Shown here piece after piece: positions 1-12,653 of a stretch of 64,000 nt of DNA. The DNA comes from Podarcis raffonei. Lineage: Eukaryota > Chordata > Lepidosauria > Squamata > Lacertidae. The position numbers and the translations under genes are program-made. Within the stretch, counting starts at the first letter, position 1. Every line of letters starts with the position of its first letter. The notes beneath the pieces were generated by a model. That model was not told the DNA's origin and did no database searches. It was given only the letters and a program-made list of their open reading frames with translations. Where the stretch lies: contig NC_070607.1 of assembly GCF_027172205.1 (NCBI RefSeq), forward strand, positions 72,850,831 through 72,914,830. The letters run 5' to 3'.

Positions 1-1130
1 TGTGAACTTGTAGCAGCTATGAGAAAAAGGGCAGTCTCTGTTTTCACTAAGGTGAGACAACAGAGCAAGATAATAAAAGATTCCACTTGTTAACCCTTGC
101 TTGTATCTGTGGCTAGCGACTGATCTGGGTTGCTTAACAATATATGCAAGGACACAAGCCACCATTTTGGAAGTGCTTGTGCCCATGGCTACAGGCAATG
201 GCCAGGTATGCTGTTTTTTTATTGAGAAAAGTGAGCTGGATTTGATGACTAGATGTGTGTTCTTGTGGTGAATGTTCTCTGCTGTTATTTAACTGGCCTT
301 TCCAGACTTTTTTTTTGGAAAAAACCCCCTGCTTTTATTATTTTAATTAGTCCAATTATTGCATTGATGGCAATCTGGTGTCAGTCATGTGATGTCCTGC
401 CACACATAAAAGAAGAGGATAGATGTACCTATGAAAAATATTTTTTAAAAAAGAACATCAGGAGATAATGAGCTCTTTACATCCTGAAATAGGAAATGCA
501 TAGTGTCCAATGAAATTGAAGAAAGGTCGGTTTAGGAGACAAGGCTGGGGAGGAGGAAGTAAATGGTGCTGATGTTGGCCACTTTTTTAAACACCACTCT
601 AAAGAAGTAAAGTTATAAATTAAAACACAACTTTAGGACGTACTCCCAGGAAAGTGTGGTGAGGATTGCAGCCTTTCTTCTGAGTCAACATACTCAGACT
701 TGTCTGGTAAGACAGGCAGGCTTACAGTTAGCCACTTACAGAAAACAAAATCAATGGCAATTCCTTCTGGACAAGAGGCTTGCCATAATCCACAGCTCAG
801 GCTCCCAAATGATACGGGGACTGGGTTTGTGTGACAGGCTTATAATATTTTTTGGGTAGACCAATCCTTCCTTCTTTTAAGCATCAAGGAAATTAGGCAA
901 TGGAGGATTGAGATTCCGAGAGGCTTAGGCTGCAATTCTAAATACCCTTGCTACAAAGGGATTTACGTGAAGACAGTGGGGCTTACTTCCAAGTAAATAG
1001 GCACAGTTTAATGGCATTGGAAAGGCAAGACTGGCTAAATGGGATGAATGAGACACTGAGCAAGCTTCTAAGGATATTTCCTGATGGGTGTTCATTGTGG
1101 GATAATTATTTTTTGCTAAATCCACATGAT
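1..1130. other. Intergenic DNA, no gene seen
   Basis: Only short chance open frames occur here and none resembles a known protein. Positions 930-1010 resemble one arm of a common amniote palindromic DNA-transposon relic, the type whose arms read like aattctaa...gggcttactt...gagtaaa. Better copies lie at 32187-32291 and 62065-62125. Confidence 0.5.
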
Positions 1131-1196
1131 GTCATAGATCAGATAAATCAGCAAGCGGTTTGATCAAACTGCTTGTTGATTTATCTGATCTATGAC
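1131..1196. repeat. 66-bp near-perfect palindrome
   Basis: The two 33-base halves are reverse complements at 31 of 33 positions with no spacer. The centre is the self-complementary gtttgatcaaac. The two mismatches are both transitions that would form G-U pairs in plus-strand RNA. No target duplication or family relationship was recognised. Confidence 0.85.
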
Positions 1197-1624
1197 TGTC
1201 AGTATTTTGCAGGAAAGATTCAAGCATATACCAGTGGATGGAAGTGCTCTATGGCAGTTTTTAAAAAGAAATTAACTTCTTGTTGTTAGGAAAGTTACAA
1301 GGAAGTGCTCTGAAAAAAGTGTGGCATATCAGGAGGAATGTTCATTGTTGTATTACCTCTCTGCAAACACATTAAAATGAATGGTCAAATAAAGATCAGA
1401 AATAATATAACCTCTGGGTCAGCTTTGTGTAAGCAGATCAGGAGGAATGCTCAATGAGGAGGCTGTCTGGAGGAGGCCAGATATACAAACACACATATGG
1501 GAAAGTTGAAGTCAAAGAGCATTAATAGCAGCTAAACCGTGAGAATTGCGGTAGCCCAGTTTCTACAGAATACCAGTTACATGGTGCTCACAGAGGACGC
1601 ACGTTTAGCAAGAGTGGTGCTCGC

Positions 1625-1790
1625 ACATTACATTCAACAAATGCACAGTCTGTGTACTTGTGCACACAATAGTTCAGCTGCACACTCATACAGTTATTCG
1701 TGCTCGACGTTCAACAAGTGCACAATCAGTATATACAATAGCTGAGCTGCGCAAATCAACAAGTGCTCATTCCTTCACCCAAATGCTTGT
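1625..1790 (+). repeat. Degenerate internal repeat around tcaacaagtgcac
   Basis: The motif tcaacaa(a/g)tgc recurs near 1634, 1711 and 1757, with agctgagct/agttcagct words between copies. An inverted relative lies at 5815-5885. It is probably an old interspersed element of unknown class. The open frame across it (1660-2103) has no protein-like features. Confidence 0.5.
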
Positions 1791-4022
1791 ACATGGCGCA
1801 GAAACAGCTTGTCTCTGTGTTCAGTGTAATGTGAAAAACAAGCCTGAGGAACTGGAAGCATCCGGAGGTGACCAAAAAGAGAGCTGTACGGTGCATGGAA
1901 CACAAAGAGGAGCCACACTACATAAAAATCTGGTCGGGTTATGGTGCGTGGCTAATGGTGGAACTCCTGAGATCATAGACATGGCTGGCACAGTCAAAGG
2001 TATTCAGGGTGAAGTAGCACTCACAGTTCCCAAACTGTCACTGCTGCCGGCATTTAAAAAGCAACTGCAAGCTTTAATTACCTCCGTTTGCCCCAGCATG
2101 TGACTCGCTTCCAGACAACGGTGCACTTTGTTTAAGCAGTTTTCATTTTCATCTGAGGGGCTGAGCTGGCCTCTAATCTTCCGGTGAGGAAAGCTGCTCT
2201 CTTCCACCAACACCACCCACAGCATTTCCACCCCTCCAAGCCAATAGCAGGGTAATAATTTACTTCCCGGCATAAGCCACTCCTCGAAAATATACTTGCG
2301 ACCTTCATGCTAATTCATAAAAACGAAAACAACAGTCAGAGCCGGGGAGAGGGAGTCTTGCAAACAGGACTACTGTAGTTACAGGTTGGCATTCTTCAGC
2401 TTCCTGAGAGGCCTTGAGACCCCTGCCTTCTCGAATTCCATCCCTGAATGAGCAAACTTTGGATCTGCACACTTACTCAGGTATTTCTGAAGACTCACCA
2501 AGGAAGTGCTTTCGGGAATAAACTGATCCTAAAATCATGCAGAATATAGCTGGCAGTAGGCAGTGGGACAGTTAGGTAATTTTAAACTCCAGCTGTCATG
2601 GTCTTCTGGGGCGCTTGTCTTTAGATGCCTACCTGTATATGATTTCATTTGCAATGGTAAGACAGCTCTGCTGTGTTTAGGGCTCTGCTGCTCATTCTGT
2701 TGAGCTGAAGCCCTGAACTTCTGCCCCAAAGACCTGGGCTTGTATCCAACATAGTGTTAAGTAACAGTCCCATCAGTGCAAGGATTTGTAATTCTGGAAC
2801 AGGCCTTTCCCCCCATCTCCCTGCTTGTACGTGTCCTGTGTCCTCCCCAGATCTGCTCAGGGGGATTGGGGGGGGGGAGGTGACCCATAAGAGATTTAAG
2901 AGGAATGAGGGGAGGAGAGGGGAGACAGGTTCCATCGTGCAAGCATAAATCCTGGCTCAAAAAGAGTGCTATGCCTTAATAGGCAGTTGAAGTAGGACAA
3001 CTGTATCCTTCCACACTGGGTTTGAGGTTTTGTGGGCTTCTCCATTCTATGCTCCTGAAAGCTCTTGCTTGGGTATTACAGATGAAGGCTGCAACTTTTC
3101 TCTGTGTGTGTTTGTGGTTGTGTGAAGGAGGAGTTGCAGGATCATTAGGAAGAACAGACCCCATGGTTTCAGGTAGGCAGTGATATAGGCAGACCATGCA
3201 ATAGCAAAGCAGGGCTTCCAGATCATACTGTAATTCAATGATCGCTGTGCTGACTGGGGCTGATGTAGTCCAGAACACCTGAACATCACTAGGTGGGCAA
3301 AGGCTTCCTTAGTAGCATGTTTGAGAACATCTGGGGCATGAGAACTGAGGAAATCTCTCTTCACTTATTGTTATTTCTCTGGGAACTAGACTGTGGAAAG
3401 GAAGAGATTGCTTCTCTGGAGTGGGCCACTTAGTAAAACTATCAATAAGAAAAAGGAGGAAACTGTTCATTTCATAATAATTTTTAAAATTACTCAGAAA
3501 ATGAAAATGAAAAATGTTTAACCTCTGCAGAGTCTCCTTCAGTTATTCTTCCATGAATTTGAGGTACATTCTGTTGCCCAAACATTAGGTTAGATTGTCA
3601 GCTGTTCAATGAGCATTCATTCTGATTTGTTTGTGGGAAGTTTTGATGATGTTGGGTCAAGCAAATGCTATCCCACACATTTCAGTGCATTTCCCCACCC
3701 CTTTTCCTATTGCATAAGTCCAGTTTTGGGCAGGAAGCAGGTTTGTTGCACAAGAGCTCCAATTCAGCTTTAACTGCACAAACTTGAATTTTCTGCTTTG
3801 CAACTGAATGCTACCTGAAATTAGTGACAGTCTGGAAGCAACACCTGATAACAAAGTAAGCTGATGATGGAGAACTGCATGGTGTTCTGTACATCCTTCC
3901 CTGATGCTGACCCCTATTGCTCATTGCATGTTCAAAAAAAGCAAACATGAGGGCAATAGATAATCATGACGACTGCAAGGGAGATCATTGCATTGAGGTT
4001 AGGGATGAAGGTGAAATTCAAT
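1791..4022. other. Intergenic DNA, no gene seen
   Basis: Both strands contain only short open frames without recognisable domains. There is a G-run near 2868-2877. No exon of L3MBTL1, the gene upstream of SGK2 in human, was recognised. Confidence 0.5.
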
Positions 4023-4320
4023 TTAGTTTGCATTTAAAGGGGAACCTACCAATCCATACTTTCTGAAACAATACACCAACTTAAACACAGCTGTCCATTG
4101 AAATTCTCTGAATTTTGCAATGCAGTTCTCCAGCCAAGTCATTTGTATGAAAATGCATATATTAGTGGAAATAGCATGCAGAAATCCATTATATAAGGGG
4201 AAATTGCGTTGCAAAAATGCATATACCAGGCAAAATTTCTTTCAGATATTTTTTTTTAAAGAAACGCACTCCAAAATGCTGCTGAATTTTCACAATGACT
4301 TGTTTTGTTTTTAACTTGCA
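4023..4320 (-). repeat. Unclassified interspersed repeat (family A), copy 1
   Basis: It shares long blocks, in inverted orientation, with 31495-31815, for example ttttgcaatgcagttctcca here against the reverse complement of the 31750-31785 region. Repeated atgcatata and gcaaaaatgcat words are a hallmark. Related pieces lie at 17057-17280 and 17839-17935. I cannot place it in a known class. Confidence 0.55.
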
Positions 4321-4978
4321 AACTGAGGATGAAATGAGGAGAATGGAACTTTAAGAGCAGACAAATAAGAAACTTGAGAGAAAGTGACATTGACACATCT
4401 ACCCACCCTTAACAGAGGCGGGCACAGGAGGCAGCATCCAGTATCTCCAAACTGCAAGGAACCCAAATATATTAATCCATGCATGGCAATTCATTTTTAC
4501 TCCTCACAGCTTGTGCATTTCTATTCAGGGGCACATGAGAGTCCATGTGTTACCCTTTGTGTAGAAGTATGAACCAGAGGCCTATGTGCATGGTTTAAGC
4601 TGTGGGCCTTGTTTGGATGTGGCTGATTTGGACCTCCAGGCTAAGCATCTGACCCTGATTACAAAGTAAGTTGATGGTGCAGATGATGCATGAGGTTCCC
4701 CTACCCTGCTGCTGACCTGTGTTGCTTATTGCATGCCACCATTTGATCTCCCCGCCTTTCATGTACAAAAAGAGAGCGTAAACATGATGACAGTAGATAA
4801 CAGTGCTGGCAGCAGCCAAGGGCACTGAAAGGAGGCATTCTCCAAACCACTGGACCCAGTCCAAATTTATTCATCCATTCTCAGCAACACACATCTAGGG
4901 GTGTTGTCCAGTCAAAATATATTCAATGCTGGTAAGTGATACATAGATAGAGCATGGCGCCCACAGGATTCTCACCCC

Positions 4979-5192
4979 TAATGCTAAAGTGGTACAATGG
5001 CTAGAGCATTGGTCTAGGGCCTGGGAGACCAGGGTTCAAATCCTTACTTAGACATGAAGCTCTCTGGGTGACCTTGAGCCAGTCACTGCCTCTCAATCTA
5101 GCCTACCTCACAGGGTTGTTGTGGGAATGAAATGAGGAACCTTGAGCTCCTCGAAGGAAAAGGTGGGATCTAAAAACGATAAAATAAAAATG
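4979..5192 (+). mobile_element. tRNA-derived SINE
   Basis: The 5' part is tRNA-like: an A-box-like tggtacaatggctagagcat near 4990 and a B-box-like gggttcaaatcc near 5033. A conserved body follows with cctcacagggttgttgtggg, and the AT-rich tail ends in aaaataaaaa. The body type is common in squamate genomes. Confidence 0.75.
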
Positions 5193-5302
5193 TGCGAGCA
5201 GGCCTTAGATCAGTTCTGAGGGTGGGCCAAATTATATTAGGCATACAAAGCTGTAATTTTGGCCTTTTGTCTCTGGAGTTCCGTCAGCATTGAAACGATC
5301 TT

Positions 5303-5345
5303 GGCTGCTTAATATTTAATTTCTGCGTTTAATTATTAAGCAGCC
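5303..5345. repeat. Short hairpin, 12-bp perfect stem
   Basis: ggctgcttaata and its exact reverse complement flank a 19-base AT-rich loop. No mobile-element ends are seen. It could be a conserved non-coding structure or chance. Confidence 0.55.
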
Positions 5346-5814
5346 TAGTTCTTCTTTTGACTTGAAGTTGGTCTCAAGAGGGAAGAAGGCATGGCAAGTG
5401 GGGACTCCCACAGTTGCTGCCACGTCTCATGTGCTGTGGTTTATCAGCACAGAGGACAAAATGTGCAGGTAGGATAATTTACAGCTAGCTCCTGTTGATT
5501 AAGCATTTTACTACCCTGAGAACTGTCTTGATACCAGAATAACAAATGGGAGCTGTCTGGGCAGAGAGCGTGCCAAACCTAGTCTCTGTCTTCATTGACT
5601 GCCCTGACTCCATCCTTGTAATTATTTCAGAAATATAATGTAGTGTGTGTGCTCTACTTATGGCTCTTTATCTCTGAACTGAACTGGGAACAGATGGCAC
5701 TTCAAATAGATGACTGTCCTTGGTAAAGCAGGGCTTAATAGGCTTGTTCACAAGTTCCACTGAATGCAGGTACAAGCTGTCTCTGCACGTGTCCAAGTGT
5801 TTATGAAATAATGT

Positions 5815-5885
5815 GCATTTGCTGATTTGCACAGCTCAGCTATTGTGTATGTGGGTTGTACACTTGTTGAGTACCTCAATAGCCA
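5815..5885 (-). repeat. Inverted relative of the 1625-1790 repeat
   Basis: It contains cagctcagctattgtgta and gtacacttgttga, the reverse complement of words in the 1710-1760 segment. This supports an interspersed origin for that sequence. Confidence 0.45.
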
Positions 5886-5909
5886 CGCTGGATCCCTATG
5901 CCTGTAGCA

Positions 5910-6090
5910 TAAAATCATAGGATTGTAGAGTTGTAAAGTACCCTAAGGGTCATCTAGTCCAACCCCCAGCAATGCAGGAACCATAGCTAAAGAATCCCTG
6001 GCATATGGCCACCCAACCTCTGTTTGAAAATCTCCAGTGAAAGAGAGTCCACCACCTTCTAAGGCAGTCCATTCCACTGCCAAACAGCAT
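5910..6090 (-). mobile_element. CR1-type LINE 3' fragment
   Basis: It carries the familiar block around gggtcatctagtccaacccc and a downstream tcca...ccaccttct...cattccactgcc segment, as in reptile and bird CR1-like 3' ends read in reverse. It is short and diverged. Similar pieces lie at 11838-11915, 33617-33700 and 38783-38860. Confidence 0.7.
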
Positions 6091-6099
6091 GCTAAATAA

Positions 6100-8480
6100 A
6101 CAAAAACTGACCCAAATCACCTTTCAGATTCATGGCTGAGTTAGGATTTGAACACAGCTCTTTCTCCCACCACCACTGCCTTAAGCCTGTTGTTACTCAC
6201 CATTCATAAACTTTTATTGCGCTAACAAGAGCCATGGAATTGGTGTCCTCTGCCAAAGGAAGGAAAAGAAAGAAAGAAAGAAAAATCACCGCGCTACACC
6301 ATACCGGCTCTCTTTGGTTGACACATGTTTGTCCTGTTCCCTCCTGCCCCTCTTTCCTCCTCCATTCTGCCATTTCTGGGGGGGGGGGGGCAAAAGTTAG
6401 GCTGGTGAAACAGTGACCCATTTCTGTTGGGCTTCCTACAGCCTCCTAGTTGCTAGGATTCCTGGAAACAATGTTGGACTAGAAGGACCAACCATAGTCT
6501 AATTCAGCAAGACACATCTTGTGTTCTTACACAAGAGTGAATGCTCAAGGTCACTTAACACATTTAGTTACGCCTCAGCTGCTAAGGGATCCTGAAGGCG
6601 CACCCTTACTTTGCACATTTAAGACATATCAGTGGACCACAGGGATTCTTAGTAAAAGGAGAAGAGAAAAACAGTGCATACAAGGCTGACATTTGTCCAA
6701 GCATAAGACAGCAATTAGCTGAAGATTTCTGATGCTTCGGTTCCCACAGCAGCAGCTCTTAGCTATGAATTGCTCACAGTACTGTAGACTCGGACAAAAC
6801 GAGACCACAACAAGATTTCAAGGTTGAACATCCAAGGCGTGCATAAATACTGCTCTTGCTACGCTTGTCAACCATTCCTTTTAAAGCAGGAATAGGGAAC
6901 AGATGTTGCTGAACCACAACTACCATCAACTACCATTGGTCCTGCTGGCTGAGGCTGATGGGAATTGGAGTCCAGGCAGACCTAGAGGGCCACAGGTTTC
7001 CCATTCTCTGTTAATCAATTCATTCATTGTTTCAAGGCCAAATGCTATGGGTGGCAAAGAATAGCAGCACCAGTTCTGTTTATACTTAGCCGCTTGTATG
7101 TATCCTTCTGGAATAAATCCAGGGAATGGTGACTTCATGTGACGCACAACAGCAACCACATGTGATAAGCAGAAGCTCTGCTACTGGATATGCTCCTTTG
7201 CTTAGTCAGAGTTAATAACACAGTGCGATAATACAGTAACACTTTACTTGAGTACAGGACTTTGCTCCTGACATGCGAGCACCTCCAAGCGTGGAAAACT
7301 TTCCACAGTGCACCATATGGCTGCAGTTCTTAAACTATTGCAAAAAAAATAAAAATGGTTTTGGTATATAATATCATAGCCTCTTGAGACCTATGTTGGC
7401 AGAAGATGGGGCAGATTCCATGTAATGTTTTGGTTAAGTTTGTATCTTTTAAAAGCTTCCTTTTTGGACTATATACACTCAGGGTTCAGGACCCTTCACA
7501 AAACTTAAGTTCAAGCATTGGTGGTTGGTGGGGGGTGGATTATTGGGTTGGGTCTAATGCTGTGCAAGCAAAGTCCCCCAATCTTCTGGAACAGATTTTG
7601 AGGGTGCACATAGAGGTTGCAGGGGAGAAGAGAGCAAGCAAACATCCACAGCACAAGAAGAACAGTAGTGTTGGCCACAACCGAGTATCACTATGCACCT
7701 CTCTAGGACTTTGGCTTATCTGAAATACATTTGTCTCTCACATCTCTCTTTGGATTCACCATCCCAGGCAGGACTAGCAGAGAGGCATTGTGGGTCAAGA
7801 GAAATTCTGAATAGCTCATGCTCCAATTGGGTTGCATTTCCTGTGTATTATATTGAACTGTACCATTCTTCTGTTTTTATATAAAAAAAATTAGTTGTCT
7901 CAAAGGATGCTTTATAGATTCCCCAATGAGCTGTCAAAGTCATTTTCAGCAGTCTTCTTGGAACAGCTGTTCCCGAAAGCTTGAGAGACCAACAGGAAAC
8001 TAGCCTAAGGGTCAACAGCATCTTGGGAATTATTCCAAGCCATGGTGCATCCAGACCAGCACTCTTGTCACATTTCATTTGATTTCATTTTACTTTGTGT
8101 TCCTTGCTGCCCTGGTTCTGATCTTTCAGCATTTAAAATACTGCTGAATTTGTATGGTAGTGCCTATACACACTCCAGGAAGTTAGATGGGTGGAGTGCC
8201 AAAAAGTTTGGGTCCATCACCACTGCTGCCCTGCCAAAGGGGGATAGGCACCTGTTGAGGTCATAATGGTGCTGTTTTCTGAGACTTTGATATCTCTTCC
8301 AGGAAAAAAATTAAGAGAAGAACTGAGCAGTCCAACCTCTTCCCCTTCTTCTTGGCTGGGGAGGGGTTGGATTTGGTGGTGTCCCTGTGCCACAGGGGCA
8401 GTGAATCCTGTTCTGCTGCCGAAGGTGAAAGGGGAATAATCACGAATGCCTAGAGTTCCCTGTGAAGAGGAATGGATTCT
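6100..8480. other. Intergenic DNA with old repeat relics
   Basis: A CR1-like 3' scrap (tggactagaaggaccaa) is near 6475. A half copy of the palindromic ctacaactcccatcat element lies at about 6885-7000. A G-run occurs near 6378-6389. No coding exon is seen. Confidence 0.5.
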
Positions 8481-8645
8481 TAAGTGACTCTGGAAACTGT
8501 AGCTATGCAAGGGGAATAGGAGTTTCCTAACAACTCTTAGCACCCTTAACCAACTACAGCACCCATAATTCTTTGTGGGAAAGCTATGACTATTTAAAAT
8601 GGTATCATACCTCTTTAAATATATGGTGTGAATGTGGCCTTAGCA
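8480..8645. repeat. Interspersed repeat relic (actgtagc/ctacagcaccc type)
   Basis: It contains arms ggaaactgtagct and caactacagcacccataatt, then tttaaaatggtatcatacctc. This resembles a common reptilian palindromic DNA-element relic. Boundaries are approximate. Confidence 0.45.
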
Positions 8646-9801
8646 TGATAATGAGTTTCCACCTGTGTTCAGGCTCAATTGCTGGCATCCAGCCAATGCA
8701 TAATCACGTCTTGCTTTTTACTTCCTACCTGTAGGAGAGCTGACCTTAACATTTGCAGGAGAAGGACATAAGATCAGAGACCTTCAAATTACCTCTCTGT
8801 ATTCCTTGCTGCCTAGACTGCTTGGATAAGGTCAATTGGACAAGAAAGCTGACCCAGAATTTCTCAAAAACAAACAAACCAGCATATACATTTCCAGGCT
8901 GACTTGATGCACCCACCTGGGATAGAGACCGTCTTTGAAACACTGGGAAAGGCAAAAGGTAAAGTCCAGCTTATTCCACACCTGTCAAAAAAGACGACGG
9001 AGCTGATCTCTAATGTCAGGTAAACTCTTGGACTCTATGACTTACAGCATGTACTCTTAATAGAACTAACATGGATTGCTTGCCTTTTAACATCCTTTAA
9101 ATAATATTGCACTGGCCAGTACGGTTTCAAAGTGGTAAAAAAATATATAGATTTCTTCCCACCAATTCCAGCTCATTTTTATGGGTGAATTGGAGCAGCA
9201 ATAAACATTTAGGGGTTCGAGTGGTAATTATCATTGAATGCAAATCGTGTTGTCTGTGTGTGGCATCTGCAAGGTTGCCAACTGACTAAAAGAAATCCAG
9301 TCTGGCCAGCTCTTTTGCCTTTAACAGCATTAAAGAAATCAGTAGGAGAAGGTTTTTATGCCATGGAGGTGGGCATTATCACCTGCTGATGTTTTCAGAT
9401 CGTGCTGCTGTTAAAAATGTTTGCAGCCCTAAACCAGCCTCTCTGCCACACCCCTTTTCATTTGAAAAATATCTGTCTACTCTGTGCGTTTTTAGAGCTT
9501 GATTGGGTTTTTTGCAGTCTATTTTAATACCCTCATTGCACCTGTTATGTTTTTATCTCAGCTTAATTTTATTTTTATTGCTGGATTCTCTTGAAGATTT
9601 TTTTTAATTGCTTGGGTAACTATCTGGAACTCTCTAGTGAATGCTGTCATCATAGTAGTGTTAGTTGTTCTGGTATAATAGTTGGGAACTGAGTATTGTA
9701 TTCATCTGTGGTTGTTGGCTTTGATGATTCATGTAACAAATTTAATTGTCTTATTGTGTCTGATGCAAGGCCACTTTGAGTGCAGTAATTTCAGATAACA
9801 G
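8646..9801. other. Intergenic DNA, nothing recognised
   Basis: It is AT-rich with short open frames only. No exon, RNA gene or clear repeat is recognised. Confidence 0.45.
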
Positions 9802-9843
<42 letters not shown>

Positions 9844-10230
9844 TTATTTGTACCCTGCCCATCTGGCTGGGTTTCCCCAACCACTCTGAGTGGCTCCCAA
9901 CAGATTAAGAACAGAATAAAACATCAGACATTAAAAACTTCCCTAAACAGGGCTGCCTTCAGGTGTCTTCTAAAAGTCAGCTAGTTGTTTATTTCCTTGA
10001 CATCTGATGAGAGGGCGTTCCACAGGGCGGGTGCCACTACCAAAAAGGCCCTCTGCCTGGTTCCCTAACCTCACATCTCGCAGGGAGGGAACCGCCAGAA
10101 GGCCCTTGTGGCTGGACCTCAGTGTCCACTCTTGACTTGAGTGGGAGGGGGTGACTGGTGCTAGAATGTGCAATACCTCTTTAAGTAGCAAGCAGCTCTT
10201 AAAATATATGAAAGGAGGCACATAAGGTTG
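9802..10230 (-). mobile_element. L2-like LINE 3' end with (ATA)n tail
   Basis: On the minus strand the sequence encodes the C-terminal signature of CR1/L2-clade ORF2, reading ALWNALSSDVKEI near 10020, then a 3' UTR with the gggaaacccagccagatggg-type block. The tail is a microsatellite at 9802-9843. A second copy of the family lies on the plus strand at 14410-14690. Confidence 0.75.
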
Positions 10231-12653
10231 GTCCAGACAAGCAATTTTCCTCATATTCATGCAAAGAGAAGGAGCAATTTGCACAGCGTCCCTCACTCTG
10301 TAACTTTCTCAGTTTGTTAGACAAAAATATTGTATAATTGACCTAGTTTGAGGGGTCCCATCTTCCTGCTACTTAGTGGTGGAGCCTTGTCCCCCCCCCC
10401 CATGAATTTCTTGCATTGTATAGGAGTGCCCATTTCCCCAAACACCTTACTAATTTTGTCTATTATCAGAAGAAGCCACAAATCAGTTCCTACTCTACCA
10501 CTTCTGACAAGCTCAGCTTTGTTATTATTGTAATGTGTGTGGGTTCATAGGTAGCCTTTCAGATATTTGGGACCTAAGTTGTTTAGGGCTTCAACTCCTA
10601 ATGTGAGTACCTTGAATTGGGACCAGAAGCAAGCTGGCAACCAGCGCAGTTGCTTTTTAACTGGTTTTATGTACCACTCACACATGGAGGGAGCCAATGA
10701 TTTCACAATGGTGGGAATACTTATTTTTTATTATTAATTTTTTTATTAAATTTGTATACACCCTTCATCTGAAGATCACAGGGTGGTTCATAACATGAAA
10801 ATACAAAATGAGAAGGCAAAATACGTAATAAAAACAAGAACAGAAACAAATTTTAAAAACCCATCCCTTCCTCTAGCATACCACACCCATCAACTGCCCC
10901 AGAAAAATTGGGACATCCCATTTTTCCCATAACAGCACAGTGACCATTTTGGAAAAGCACTTTTTCCAGGTCCACAATCTCATGCAGGTCACATGACTTG
11001 TGCAGGATTTCAAGATGGTGTCCTGGATTTGGGCATCGTCATGTGTAGTTTGGCCTACACCTCTGCCTCAACACAGCGGCATCACAACAGCATCACCTCC
11101 CTCCTCTCTCAATTACCTATTTGCATACAAATCCCCTTTAAAAGAAAAGACACTGGGATTTATTTATTTTACATTGCATATATTAAAATTTTAATGTGCA
11201 ACCGTGCATTAGCAGTTACACATACCCAATTTAGTGCTTACTAAATGGAAGGGGAAATGCAACAAGCACTGTGTGTATTTTGCACATAACAGAAAACACT
11301 TTCTTTTGTGGAAATCTTGAAATTTAGCCGCCTTCCATTATTATTTAGAGGCCCTTCATAATCCGAATAAGCCGTAGCTTACTTAGTTTGTGTGCAAATC
11401 TGGCAATGAGAAAATCCCTTTCTGCCCTCTCCCAGTAGTTTCAAGGAGCATGTATTGGATTTATATCCCATGCTGTGCAGAACATGGACACAACTGTGCT
11501 GAACAGTGTGGTGGGACTAGAGAGGATGTGAGTGCCGAGTTCTACACCTGGGGCTACAGGAAGCAGTTGTTAATCAGGTTCTGCCACTCACCCCACCCCA
11601 GGCCATGACCTTGAGCTGTGCAGAACAACACAGGCTGCAAGTTTCTCTGAGCATGCTGAGGCCCAGGCAGAATTCCAGTGAGGCAAAATGGAAATTAATA
11701 TTTGCATTGATTTTACTTCATCAAAGCGAATATTCAACATATCTCACACCCTTGTGGCTAAGGAGAAAAGCTTGAAAGAAAAACTTCCAGAGGATAAAAC
11801 ACATCAAAGTGAAGTGAAATAATCCCCTTGTTTATTATTTCATAGAACTGTAGTGTTGGGAAAGCACCTGAGGGTCATCAAGTCCAGTCCCTTGCAATGC
11901 AGGAATCTCAACTGGTGGCTTTAGAAAAGCCGCTTTGGGTAGCATGACAGAGAATGGCTTGTAGGTTACTTGAAAGCAGCTAGCAACTTGCTTGTTTTCT
12001 TTACTCAACCAGGATGTTCACTCACCTGACAGAAGCTGTGACAGGTTGACAGGTGTGTGCTTATTTCTCTGTTCCTTACTCTTACATTTAATTTACAATT
12101 TGGCAATGTTGCCATCTGCACAGATTTAATTCCATTTATTTCCATAATTCAGACAGGAGGGTCCACAGGACTGTGATGTAGGAAAGCATTGAGATGTGGG
12201 AGATATTACATGCAAGATTTACACGCAAGTTTAATTCTGTGGTGAGGATAAGTAGTGCTTCTGAACTACTTCAAGTGGCAAAGGAACCTCGACAAGTGGA
12301 AGAAGGCATGGCACTGAAATTGTGATAGGAAATATGTCACTGCTGGATTTCTAACTGTATCCCAGTTTGCTCAAGATAAGGCGAATAGTGAGTCAAATGT
12401 TGGAGTGTAGATACAGACAGTTCATGATTTTCTGCAGGGGTGTAGAACTGTCTTTAGCCCCACTTTGTGCATTTGCCGCTGTGGTTTAAATTTGAACCAT
12501 ATCTGCAAAGGGACAACTTCAAAGGTGCTCACTGTCAGCTCTGTCAGAAAACCCTGCTCCTCAAAAACCAATCTAGGGCATACGTTAAGCTTCCAATTGT
12601 TTCTTTACAGCTGACTGTACCTGCCCCAGATCTCATATTCTATATGTCATCAG
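10231..12653. other. Intergenic DNA with LINE-derived fragments
   Basis: The stretches 10550-10710 (ctggcaaccagcgcagttg) and 10725-10880 (cttcatctgaagatcacagg) look like LINE or SINE 3' debris. 11838-11915 is a CR1 3' fragment in reverse. No host exon is recognised. Confidence 0.5.

Noticed and set aside
1660-2103. 147-codon open frame
   Set aside because: It lies over degenerate repeats, has no domain-like composition and no splice or promoter context.
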